Shown here one piece after another: positions 52,801 through 64,000 of a DNA stretch of 64,000 bases. Both the position numbers and the translations under genes were made by a program. Below the pieces are notes generated by a model that was given only the letters and a program-made list of their open reading frames with translations, was not told the origin of the DNA and made no database searches. How positions within the stretch are numbered: the stretch's first letter is position 1; each line of letters opens with the position of its first letter. Source of the stretch: Pelargonium tetragonum (lineage: Eukaryota; Streptophyta; Magnoliopsida; Geraniales; Geraniaceae); the NCBI GenBank assembly GCA_036897445.1, contig JAYMTL010000014.1, forward strand, positions 145,560-209,559, written 5' to 3'.

Positions 52801-55679
52801 AAAGCGAAGACACAGCCTTCTTCTATCTTACAAGATAACAAAGTTGTTATTTAATTCCTTTGGCGAATCCTTTTTTGGTACTATAGTTAGAAAAGAAATA
52901 TATAAGTTTAACCTTAAAGTAGAGAAACAAGCTCCGACTTATTCAATTGCTCAGAGGTCAAACTTTTGTTATTCAGAACCTAATATCTGATACTAGGATT
53001 TACCAGTAAATGAGATTTACATAAGATCAACTTGTTATATTACTTTAATAAAACTGTACGAAATACTAACGCACCAGAATGAAACTATAAGTTATATACC
53101 CTAACTTTGTTTAAAAGGACCCCCTGATTAAACCAAAAAGTTCATTTTAGGGGCTTCTCTATCGGCTTCCTTACTACCCCAGTCTGGATTGTTTTCTTAT
53201 GTCTCGAAGGATAATTACTAAATTTTGTACACTCTAGTGAAAAGTACTTTTAAAAAAGAAGTTCATCGGAGCCGAAACATAATACAAAAACTCAGACTAC
53301 TATGACTATATACATATAAGGAGAGCCTGTTCTACACCTTACAACTGCAAAATGCTTAAAAGCATCCTTTTTAAGATAAAACAAGCCCTCTGAACCAGAT
53401 TTTAATATCATGATAAAGAGAGTGAAGTTTACTACAATGCGTAATTTAAACTTGATATGTCCTACTTTGCTTTAGGGTTTTAATCCTACCAAAATTTGAA
53501 AAATCACGTACTACTATTCACTAAGAAGGGCTCCTCAGATCCTGCTTAACAAGATTAAGACAATACCCCAGAAAATACACATTATGGGTTACTAAAAATT
53601 TTGGGATTTGAATCAACAATAAAGGAAGCTTCTAGTATTCACATGTTAACTAGACCTCTGGGTTGTACTTTACTTTGTAAAAAAGAGTTAAAATAAGATA
53701 CAGAATCGCTTCTTAAATAAGGATTGTAGCACAATTTTTAAAGGGAAGCTTTGACTATAAAAAGAAACGTTTCCCAAGCCCCTCTAACCTGAGTTTTGCA
53801 AGTAGCAAGTCAAGATAGATTTTTTAATCAGTAACCTTTTCTGCAAATTCTAAATCGAGAAAATTTTTGGTCTACTTCGAAAGGGGACTAGCAGTTTTAG
53901 CTTTTTGTAGGGGCGCTCCTCTTTTAAGAATAAGTCCTTATGCTTAAGAGTTCTGTAAAATATGATTAGGTTTTCTATTACTTGTTATATAATAAGTACT
54001 CGGCAACCTGCACAATAGTGTAGAATTTTGGGGAATTTACCCGGAGCTTTTCGGTGTCTATAAACACTTAATAAATATAGGGTTAACAAGGTTTCCATCA
54101 AGGGATCCTCCTTTTAAGATAAAAGTTATGAATAATTTAAGAAAAGTACATTTACAAGCGACGAGGAGAAGACTGAATTATAGGCTTTGAAGTCTAATTT
54201 TTAGTTATACATTTTTTAGGGGGATTGCTATAAATTACAAACAAAGAAGGAAAGTGTACAAAAAGTAGTTTATTCCTTATTGTCGGGGATCTATCAAGAT
54301 TGGAGGTTAGCCAGTTGCTTTTTCCTCGACAGCTAGTGTCTTTTAATCTTAGCTGGTTAAATCTAAATAAATTTAGAGTCTGGTTCTCCTGCTTATAAGA
54401 GCAAGTGCTCATCTTTCCCAAACTTTGTATTCAAGGAAGTCCCTACTCCAGTTTTTAAGATTACATTAGCTTAGGGAATTCGCTAAAAGGCTTGATTACT
54501 ATCCTTTTGAACTATATAAAAAGCATAAGGAAATTTTGATAATTACTACTCCCCTCTACGGAAATTAAAACCCTATATAATACTTTAAAAAAGCCCTTTT
54601 TTAGAAATTTAGAAATAGGACCTTGTGTACCTTAATAATCGAGGAGCACTATCCGAGAACAAACTTTATACTAATAAGGCGGAGCCTTACCTAGTTTTTT
54701 TCGGAAGCGGTAGAACCCCGGTACAGAGAATATAGAAAAAACCTATCCAAATTAGTAAAGCTTGCAATCAAAATAGAGTTTTTTCGATTCTCTTTTAAGA
54801 CACAAGGAAGCTTTAGTGTATAGAAGGGGAATGAATAAGGAGGTTTGACCCATTATGTAAGCATTGCTTTAGTCCGAATTTTATACCCTAATACGAAATG
54901 CGAATCCAGTGTACTAAAAGTTTAGGATATCTAAAAGGTATAATCGCTCTAAAGAAAGTCGTTATGAAAGCAAGCAATAAAACTCAGTTACATAAGAAGT
55001 AAGTCAAAATTGAAACTAGAACCTACGCCTTATAGTGTAGTGTTACTGTATGCTGGTAAAAAGTTTTAAAGGGAATAAAATAGCTAAAGTCATTTCTTTT
55101 TCTAGTAAATGAACTCAACCAGAAGTTGCCTTGTTACCGAAGTTAGTAAAGTATAGCCCAAAGGGAAGCTTTTTTAGCTATAAGAATAAGAAAGATAAAA
55201 TTCCTAAAGAGAATCCCAAGGATCTCTCTCAGCAACTACATCCCGATATTAGACTTAAAATCTTTCTGGTTAATTAACGGAAGGTTGAATAAATGAGGTT
55301 ATATTAAAACAAGGAGTTTGCTTTCAAAGGTGGATAATTTGGGGATGATATTGTTACTTACTGAAAATTTTTTAAGTATTACTTATCTCGCATTTCATTT
55401 AGATCATCTATGTAGTAAGAATATAATGGCCCTAAGTTGCTACTCAACCATCTACACTCTTCTTTTTCTTGCTTTAAAAGAAAGATTGAAAGTAGGATAC
55501 TCTTTACAGGTGTTAAAGAATGCCGGCCTGTGGTGATCCCCCAAAAAAGGATATGTATAGTATTATTACCTTACTTACCTGGCAAGTTAAAAAGGTTCCT
55601 AAGTCCGATAGAATTAATAATGGAGCAACAGGGGATAACAAGTAATTGGGCAGCTTATAACCCTTAATCAAAGTCAACC
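52801..55679. other. AT-rich non-coding DNA
   Basis: No gene recognised. Frames of 72-76 codons (for example 54194-54421 minus and 55437-55667 plus) are within chance length and match nothing known to me. Confidence 0.65.
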
Positions 55680-56290
55680 GATTCTTTCTTATAAGTAATT
55701 TGGCGTGAATAGAGGGGAAACCCCAGCTTTTTGGAGTCCACTTTTCCCTTTGGAGTAAAAAGAAAGATATACTCTTATTTTGTGGTAGGAGCTCCTAGGG
55801 AGCGTCTTGCATTTTTCAAATCTATTTTAACTCAAGTTCGGAGGGTTCTTCTTTTCCTGCAAAGAGCTCCCAATTTTTTAGAATTCTGAGCATTGGTACA
55901 TGAAATTATAATACCTTTTGAATGGATAGTCTTTCCTTTTACTGGGTTCGCTATTAAGAGCCTCCTTGATTCTAAAAGGGATTCTCGTATATTGTTAAGG
56001 GTAAAATCAATTTGTGGTGCTAGTCGGGGGCATGCTATGCTTTTTTAGTTTTTATAAGTATAACCATCAAATTCAATTTGTCTTCTTTCTCCGTGTTTAG
56101 TAGGCTAGGGTAGGAGTTTCTGGGCCAGCTAGGATAACATCAAAAACTAAGTGCGTCAGGAGTACTTCTTGAGCCGAAAGCCTCGTTTACAGTGGCCCTC
56201 TTAATATTTCTATACATCTCTGACATCTTACGGCGCAAGGGCAATCTCGTGCATAAAGCAAAAGAATTAATACCTTTGGAGAAACCCTAA
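55680..56290. other. Balanced-composition island with a 90-codon frame holding one TGA
   Basis: On the plus strand 55776-56048 is open for 90 codons except for one TGA at 55887-55889 (contains IIPFEWIVFPFTGFAIKSLL after the TGA). There is no ATG at the beginning. The opposite strand is also fairly open, so this may reflect composition. The perfect palindrome TAGGAGCTCCTA lies at 55786-55797, inside the frame. No family recognised. Confidence 0.25.
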
Positions 56291-59200
56291 GGAAACCTCC
56301 TTACGTCGTAAAACTTTCATTTTATATTAGACTTGGCTACAAAGCTAAAAAACCTTGAATTGATTCCTAAGACCCCAAAAAATCCCCTCTAGGAAAACCA
56401 AACTCTTTACAACTATAATTTACGGGATTTAAATACAAGGAGACTTCCCTAACTAATATAAAGTCGATAATTAGAAAAAGGCTTACTCAAATACCAAAAG
56501 TATGACAAGCCCCTACTACTACCGAGCCCTAAAGGCATAAAACTCTGACCGGGTCTATTAGTAAATTAAACTCTTAGCAGGCTCTAGAAACTTCATAATG
56601 GGTATAACTTTATTTTAATCTAGGTACGTAAAATAAGGGACTTCCAATCTAGATATGAATATTAGTAAAAAGTTCGGCCGGATTTCTATACTGACTACAT
56701 AAAATTTCTTTTTAGACCCTACCTCTGCCCCAAAAGGGGACCTAGTATTCAAAAAAAGCTTGACCTTAAGGGGTTTCGAGGCATCCTAGAGAAAGCCCTC
56801 AAAATTCTAATTATTCCCAAGATTTTGCCTGGATGTGTACAAAAAAACTTCTTACTATCTATTTAAATCTCTACAAGGAGCTACTAATTAATCTTGTAGT
56901 AACACTAAGTCACAGTGCTCTTTTTTTAGTAGAGAATACCTCCAAACTCTTAACCGGGAGTCACGTTTTTATAAAAAAAGCATAAAAACGGGATTACATT
57001 TAATAAGAGATAATTTATAAGACTTAACTAAGCTCAAAATATAAAGAAATTCTTGTCTAAAACGCGTTTTCGGGTACCCCTGTAAGGTGTTTGTACATTT
57101 AAAATCTTTTCATAGGTTCTAGGTTTTTGGGTTTTTAAAAGGCTTGCACTTTTAGAGCTTCTAATTATTTATTTTAAGAAAGTCGCCAGGATACTTTGTA
57201 GTACTATTACTTGCGTAAATTTTTAGAGTACTTAATCCGGTTAAATCTAAAGTAAGAGTAAGGCCTCGTTCAAGGCCCCAGAATCTTCCTTTTAGGCGCC
57301 TATTATCTTTAATTCCTTAGAGCTCACACTCCAGCTTCTCTAAAAAAGAATTAGAAAGAAAGGGCGTGCTTTTGACTTAATTACTTAATGTGATTTTCAC
57401 TTTTGTTTAGTAAAAGGCCCGCCATTCATTTTTCCTCGATTGATCAACGAAAACCACTACAACTCGACATTTTCTGCTTTATAGGCCCTACATACTACTA
57501 AGATTTACCTTTTTTAATTTATTCTACTGCTGGATTTCCGCTGTTACTAGAAAACAGTCTCACAAAGCGACTTTAAGTACTCTTAAAAGTTAAAACTAAA
57601 TAAAAAAACGTGCTAGGGAAAGCAAACAAGTCTGGATAATAAAAATATCCACTTTAAGCTTGAAATACTGCGGGGTCTATAAACTTCTTTATGATACCCT
57701 AACTGGGGTTATCAAAACAAAAAAATCTTTCTCCTATATTAAGATTAAGCTCACGTATTTCTAAACCATCCTCAAGACTTTAAAGTAATACAGTAGAGTA
57801 AACGTATTTAAGTACTAAATAAGGAGCACACAAAAAAAGTTAGAAGTTTTAGAATTTCGGGTTCTGAATATCTTACAAAAAAAGGAGGTTTCTGGATACA
57901 ATAACAACTTAAGGGTCTCTTAATTAAAAATTATGGCTAGTACTTTAACTGATAAAGGGATTCCCTTGCACCGGGATGCTTCTACCTCTTTAAGGAAAAG
58001 AAAAAGACTACAAGGAGCTCCTTGATTAGGGGTTTTTTCCTGTGGCTCTAATGTAATTACACAGCACTGCAAAAGAAATGCTTTATTAAGAGACCGCTCA
58101 CTCCATATGTCTGTCAATAACTTTAAAGTTTAAGAAATCCACAGGTCACCTCTCCGCCTTTTTTTGTAGTTTTTGGAAGAATCCAGTGGTGTAGATGAAC
58201 CCTGCTTTTGAATAAAAAAGGACTTCTAAAATTATGACTTACTGCTGTAGAGATATAGATTCAATTTTTAGGAAAGCATATTTTTCAAGTCTGAGGACAG
58301 TCGTTTTTTAGCTTTTGAGTTGGGGTCGCATTTATATAGTGTAAGTGCTCTTATCTTCTTTTCCCAACCTGTTTTTTTACTAAAGAAGCAGTAAGGTATG
58401 GCCTAAGAGTTTTGAACTACTTTATTACATTTAACCATAATACACTTGAAGGTGCGTTATATTCCAGCCTGGGTTCGCAATTAGAATAACTCTTTTACCA
58501 AAAGAAGGGGTATCACGGGACCCTTTTGGCGATTTACTAAATCTTAAGTATAGGTCTACTATTTATAAATGCTTTAAGGTTCAAGCCGGGGTACTTTTGC
58601 AGCTATGGGCTAATTGTAAATAAAACTCTAATAGGTTTTCGGGACATAGGCGAAGCAAAAACCCATACCTTGAGGTACTGAATTCAAACAGAAAAGAAGC
58701 TTCTATTTCTATATAAATAATACTAACTAAACAGCACCTCTCCAAAGGTAAATTAGCAGGCTTGGTTTCGGCTCTAGTTATCTAGTTAAAGGGAGTTTTT
58801 AAGCTTTATTGCTAAGCTTCTTAGTTACTGAGTGTTTAACATTATATAGATTCTAGTTTACCTTCTTTTTTTGTTAAGTCACGGTGATACACTAGCTACT
58901 TTTATAGGTTAGAGTGGGGTGATAGCTAAAATTGACTAGACCTAGCTTTATGGGGTTTTAACTAACATCATACTCATTAAAAAAAGTCCTGAAAATGCCC
59001 TTATGTCTAATAGCAGGCGCCCCTCTAAAGACTTGAGTATAGAGCCTCGCGAATCCTTGTTATTCTTATTTAGTACGAAATAGTTTCACACCGGTTATAA
59101 CCAATACCGCTTGTCGGGGTTCTCTATTAACTTATAAGCATGTCATGAGCCGATTTGACCATAGGTTTATAAGTACTCAAAAAATGGCTTGATCGTAAGG

Positions 59201-62200
59201 AAAGAGGTAAAGATTCAACCCTATTTTCTAAGGAAAGGAGAAACACTTAACCAAAATTCTATTCTATATAAGTGATTCTATTACCTGAAATTTCTTAAGT
59301 ATAGGTTTTTTCAAAGCTTACCTCTCCTACTCTAAATATATATGTCATATAAATTCATAATGAGCAGGTGTTTTTTAGCGCTCGCAAAAAAAATTTTAAT
59401 AGAAGCTCCCGTAAGGAAAACGGGTAGTTTTAGACATTAGAATTTTATAATATCAAGAGTCCATAACAGCTATTTTTCACCGGGTCCTGGTTATAAAAAG
59501 TTTGATTATTTCGTTTGGACAGTTCGGATATATACAAATTTGTTACTAATAGGCGGAAAACCCACTCTTAAATCCTAAGCAGCTCCCAAGGCTAGAGTTG
59601 CAGCATGAATTATAAAAAGGAAAAAATCACTTAGATAAAGGTAATGTAATTACTCTTACTCTTAGATACCCCGGGTTATAAATAAGGACTCCTTTTCGTT
59701 TTCTTTCTTCTTTTTATTATCCACGTTTCTGAAACTAGATTTGCTTGTCAAATTCCCAGAAGTTTAATTCTAGCAGAAGAGGATTATAAGGCTCCCTTTT
59801 TCTAGTAAGTGATCTCCTTAAGTTTAAGATGAAGACTCACCGGGTTCCCGTTTAAAAATATGGTGTGGCAGGATTAGAACCTATAGTTATAAACGGGTGA
59901 GTAGGTGTTGCCCTTTATCTGGAGTCTCTAAATAGGAAGCTTATAAAAACACAAAAGTATACAAAAACTTATATTAAATATTAAAAGTACTTTTTTCTTT
60001 TGATGTTGAACTGCATCTGAAGATCCTCGGCCCATTCCTCTTGTTTGCTGCTAATGATTTTATAGTTGTACTCAGCGTTAACAAGAATACGCGGTGAAGT
60101 CCTTAAACTCTCGGATACAAAAACTCATAAGTAAAAGGAGACCTTTTGTTATATCCCAGGCAAGTTTTCATACGAGAGGGGTCTAATATATTCCTATATC
60201 TTAACCACGATATACATTAGAACTTCCCGGTACTTTAAGGTTTATTCCCTATGAATACAGGGTCTTTCTGAGGATTTTAGCCGATAAATTAGATCCTCCA
60301 AGAACCCCTTTCTAACAAGGCCCTAATTTCTTTTTATTAAGGTTTTGTAACTATTTAAAAGTGAGAATAGAGCAATCAGTTATAATACCTAAGATAATAC
60401 TAATAAATCCTGCTATCCGTAAGTTTAGTAGCGGAAGTCCTAAAAATCAGGAACTAGAAAATGAGAGGATGCCTTGTGTATTCTTAATTATTGCAAAGAA
60501 GTGAGATCTAAATCCATCTCATAAAATCTTTAATTCCTTAGTTTAAAAGTCTTCTCTAAAGGGTTTTATTTGCTTTATTACTCGCGGCTAGCTTACATTA
60601 TATAAAGCGAGTGCGTAACTCATAATTGTAAAACCCTTCTATTCTATATAAAGGATAAACTTTTATTAGAAAGAGCTTGAGCCTTTTGTACAAGCGTGGG
60701 TATACCCTATCCCCGGTGTTTTAGTACTCATTAAATAAAGATTGAAATAAGCTAATTAATTTCTTAGCCTCTCCTTTGCTTGCGTACTCTTAAGAAGTTT
60801 GACTTCGCTTATAGAAAAAACAAGGGAAACTACGCCCTTTTTTTTGTCGTAATTAACATGTTTAGCCCTGGATTTCCCAGGGACCTGCCATATTGGAATT
60901 GAAAGGAACATAAGACTTTGCCCCTTCCTTTGTAAAATATGTACAAAACTGAAGTAGTACAGACTCGTAAGATCCATTCCTCATAAATTAAGGAGATTTC
61001 TCTATGTGCAATACTTTTCGTTTTGAATCTTAGTACCGAAATCCATTAGCCTAAGCGACTACCATACGCGTTAGTTTTTACGTCAAATCGAGGTGGTATA
61101 ACATCTCTAATTTTTATCTAAGAATGTAAGTTCAAACCCTGCTGTAATCCTACGCCTGCTTTTCGACGAAACTTAAATGGGGCCCTTCTAGGGCTCTTTA
61201 AATATAAAAAGAAATAGACTTATTCTAACAAGTCTCTAATAGTGTATTGCTAAATAGAAGGATTAAAAAAAGTTTCAGGTACTCAATATCGCCACTTAAA
61301 GAATTGGACGGGCCCAACTATAAATTAGTCTAGGAGCTTTGGACAGCAGTAATTATTCCTTTAAACTTTAACCGTTTTGCTTATTCTTTATTGTATGAAC
61401 CTCCCTTCAAGTCTAATCCAAAAGCCATAAAAAAAGGGAGCAAATAGGGCTTAAAACAACACTGAGAGTAGTTGCCTTAAACGAATAAAAACACCTACTC
61501 TAAATTTAGTTATCTTTAATTTGTTTTTTTATTGCTATTATCTAACTGAAGCCGAATTTACTCCAAATTCTGAGTCTATTACAAAATTAACACAATTAAG
61601 TGTCCTTTACTATATCATTTTGGTGATTCTATAAAGCCTGTGAGCAGCATATTATATATATAAGTCAAGTCTCTGATACGATTTTAGGGTCATTCGTCCA
61701 TAGGCACAGCAAAAAGGGTATAAAAGGAAAAAAACTCTGTATTTAGAAAGATAGGAAGGAGTATTACTTAAACTTAAGATACATCCAATTTAAAAGAGTT
61801 TGCAAATCCGTTTATAAAGACAGCTTTTTTGTATCCTTTCTTGGTATGGCAGCTACTTTTTCAGAGACAAAAAGAAACTTATCTTGTAACATAAGAAACT
61901 CGCAGTTAGTTTAGTGAATTTTTCCGCACTTCTGTCTTTGACCACTTCCATATAAATTCAAATAAGTATAACTTGATATTTATAACTATTTTCTGAAATG
62001 AACCACCAACCGCTGTGTATTTATGCAGGCCATAAAGAGCTGCTGTAAAAAACTTGTAATAGTAAAGATTTTTGCTGGTTGACCTATAAAAGTGGGTTCA
62101 TGTATCTTTAGAATAAACCACAGGGATCTAATCGTAACCTCACAAGAGAATGTCTCAAGTTTAGTCTTCAAACAAATTAAAACTAAAAAGCGTATTGAAG

Positions 62201-62379
62201 AAGTTCAGTTCATAGGCTCCGCTTTTTGAAGACCTAATATTCATTATTCTAGATTCATGCTTACCCCCTCTTGAAAAAGCAAACTTATCATATAAGGATT
62301 ACATCCATAGGTTGCATTTAGTGCCACACTATTATTAAGTAGAATTTTTGGTTCTGAATGAGTAAGAATCTTTATTATC
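56291..62379. other. AT-rich non-coding DNA
   Basis: No gene recognised; frames are at most 73 codons. Contains the 14-bp palindrome at 58011-58024 and the partial dispersed repeat at 59639-59652. A minus-strand frame at 61986-62171 (61 codons) has balanced composition but no known relative. Confidence 0.65.
58011..58024. repeat. Perfect 14-bp palindrome of the AAGG..CCTT family
   Basis: CAAGGAGCTCCTTG is self-complementary and is one of the longest members of the short palindromes scattered over the window. Similar ones lie at 19044-19053 (AGGAGCTCCT), 55786-55797 (TAGGAGCTCCTA), 41958-41969 (AAGGATCCTTTT) and 26367-26379 (AAGGATCCCCTTT). Confidence 0.75.
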
Positions 62380-62580
62380 ATATGATATTAAAGATTTTAA
62401 GAATACCACCCACCAAAAGATAAACCAGGAATGCTGGAGAGCGCCCTCAATATCATGATAAAACATGTTAACGCGTGAGAATTTTAAAAGGTTTCAATCG
62501 TACACTCCGCTTCAAAAAGAATTTCATACAGGATTTTCCTTTGTATATTTACCCGCGGGTTTCTTTAATATTTCATTTTA
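62380..62580 (+). other. Short coding-like patch, unidentified
   Basis: A plus-strand frame of 38 codons from an ATG at about 62467 reads FKRFQSYTPLQKEFHTGF in its middle and ends in TAG near 62580. Local composition is more balanced than in the flanks. It is too short to be significant alone and no relative is recognised. Confidence 0.15.
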
Positions 62581-62818
62581 GTTGAGTTCTATATTGTATT
62601 GTACTCCTGGTAACAGAGGGTTCTCCAGGTTTTAATATGTTTGTTTACTTTTCTTTTTAATAATCTTTACTTATTATGTTGGAAATCTGCTTAATAGTAA
62701 TGAAAGCATTTTACAGTAGTATAGCCCGCCGAGGAGCCAGGAGAGAGTTGCAGGTCTTACGGTTGTTTAGTTATAGAACTTGCCCGCGCCAACAGCCCCC
62801 TTTACCTGTAAGTCATAA

Positions 62819-62885
62819 GCGGATTCGAACCTTTTCATTCTAATTATTTGAAACTCGAGCGAACTCCGTAAATGAAAAGTTTTGA
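62819..62885 (-). other. tRNA T-arm-like remnant
   Basis: The minus strand carries AAGG-TTCGAAT-CCGCTT (around 62821-62831), a typical tRNA 3' region. A matching D arm and anticodon arm are not evident in the preceding 55 bases. The plus strand also reads GTAAGTCAT next to it, as in plastid trnT, but does not complete a tRNA. Confidence 0.2.
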
Positions 62886-63359
62886 AGAATCAATGCTTTT
62901 TTGGGGATAAAAATGCACTAAATCCGGAGGGAGTCTACTGCTCCTACTACTATATAAGTAACTCTTAATAAAATTTTAAGAGGAAAATCTTTCCCTATTT
63001 CCTAGGGGAAGGCTTTACCTTGTTCGAGGAAAACCGCCCCGGGGTTGCTTATAAAAACTCATCAGCTACATTCTATAAGGAGTGGCACAAGAGCAGAAAC
63101 TCGCGAGTTCTTCCTTTTTCTACATGTACAATATAAATAAGGAAGCTGCCCAACCAGAAACCTCTGAAAAAAACCCCTAAGTATCCTTAGATTTTCCATA
63201 TTTTTAGGAGCATAAATTTAGAATTTGGGTGAGTTTAGTTTTTTAACAGGAGCTAGACTAAACCGCAAGACTTACAGTGTCCTAACTATAAGTCCCTCTT
63301 TTCTCGAGTCCCGCATCCTATATTGAAGAAAAAAAACTGCTTAGCATTCTCCGTCTGAT

Positions 63360-64000
63360 ACGGGATCTACCCGCCGCTATATGCTAGACTCATCACTAAA
63401 GCATTTCGCATGTATTTTCTCCGGTCCGGGGTGACTGAACTTTTATATTAAGTCATTTCAATTCCTAACATTTTCTTCTAATAAATTTACTAAATCTTTA
63501 TTCAAAAGAAAGGATCTCTCTCGTTTTATATCTTCGGTACAGATGAGATTTGAACTCGTATATTTTCCGGCCCGAGATGTTCTAACAGATTTAGTTAAGA
63601 TAACCTGATTATAACCTATGAACAAATCCTCAAATTACGGATGATCTAACTTTTCAATACCAAAAGTACATCCTAAACCACTCACAACATCTATTAAAAT
63701 GAAGTCAAAGTCATTCTATTTAAGTGATTTTAATTCATGAAATATGTAGAACAAAATGTTAAGAAACGAGTCAAAGATTGCATTCCCACTTTCTATCCGT
63801 CAATTCTGCAGCCATGCTTTCCATCTCAAACACAAAAAGAGTGCATTCTAAAATTTTTTTGGAACTTAGACACACTGGTAAAAAGCAAACACTTACTTAT
63901 TTGAACTCGCGGAGATCTCTTTCCTCCCGTGAAAAAGTAGACAATTAACTTATAGCAACTTCTTCTTCTGTATGGTATTATCCACGGAGTATTCACAAAA
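63360..64000. other. Balanced-composition island at window end, unidentified
   Basis: Besides the tRNA-like sequence at 63533-63606, plus-strand phases are open together for roughly 40-60 codons between about 63730 and 63960, for example a 55-codon frame from ATG near 63738 (contains KDCIPTFYPSILQPCFPS). The minus strand also has an open stretch (contains SGNAIFDSFLNILFYIFHEL). No family recognised. The window ends inside the island, so a gene could continue to the right. Confidence 0.3.
63533..63606 (-). other. tRNA-like sequence, degenerate
   Basis: The minus strand begins GGTTATC and ends CTGTACCG, so the three outermost acceptor pairs form (GGT/ACC) but the inner four do not. A T arm ACGAG-TTCAAAT-CTCAT has four of five pairs. 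A D-loop-like CTGTTAGAAC is present, but the anticodon region (ATCTCGGGCCGGAAAATAT) gives no 5-bp stem. Length (74 nt) and layout fit a tRNA. It is probably a pseudogene; I cannot assign an anticodon. Confidence 0.3.

Noticed and set aside
1-64000. CRISPR arrays, insertion sequences, rRNA genes, plasmid or mitovirus polymerases
   Set aside because: No regularly spaced repeats, no terminal-repeat-bounded transposase, no conserved rRNA strings and no polymerase motifs were found on reading both strands. Small fragments could have been missed.

Overview
This window is a long, AT-rich stretch (about 35% GC in the lines I counted) that is almost empty of genes. Only two features can be named with confidence, and they lie together on the minus strand near 28.5-29.0 kb. 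One is a broken copy of mitochondrial nad4L, a complex I subunit, with protein blocks nearly identical to the land-plant/streptophyte form. The other, 134 bases downstream, is a tRNA-Asp(GUC) of the plastid/streptophyte type. Together they suggest mitochondrial DNA from a streptophyte (green-plant lineage) with a hugely expanded non-coding genome. A nuclear insert of mitochondrial DNA is the main alternative. I cannot name the organism.

The rest does not behave like coding DNA. The longest ATG-initiated frame is 121 codons, and at this base composition a stop is expected about every 14 codons on each of six frames, so such lengths are expected by chance over 64 kb. I saw no rRNA, no CRISPR array, no insertion sequence with terminal repeats and no recognisable plasmid, phage or transposase protein.

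Layout: 1-5.1 kb is AT-rich filler with a perfect 60-bp tandem duplication at 4021-4140. From 5.1 to 6.6 kb lies an island of higher GC (45-52% in its first lines) with tRNA-like and coding-like but unidentified sequence. From 6.6 to 28.1 kb is filler with short palindromes. From 28.2 to 29.3 kb is the nad4L/trnD island. From 29.3 to 48.1 kb is filler. Smaller islands of more balanced composition lie at about 48.1-49.3, 52.4-52.8, 55.7-56.3, 62.4-62.5 and 63.4-64.0 kb. Several contain isolated tRNA T-arm-like motifs. The pattern resembles remnants of ordinary mtDNA scattered in rapidly drifting filler.

The filler has a texture of its own. It is packed with short palindromes built as AAGG(G)..CC(C)TT, and GGATCC occurs about three times as often as expected. 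It also carries several perfect inverted repeats with arms of 8 to 12 bp and at least one 17-bp dispersed repeat. The most interesting points are the nad4L copy, which has lost 16, 3 and 5 nt while its coding blocks remain almost unchanged, and the tRNA-Asp, whose core is intact but whose first three acceptor pairs are defective. Either both are decaying, or their transcripts are repaired.
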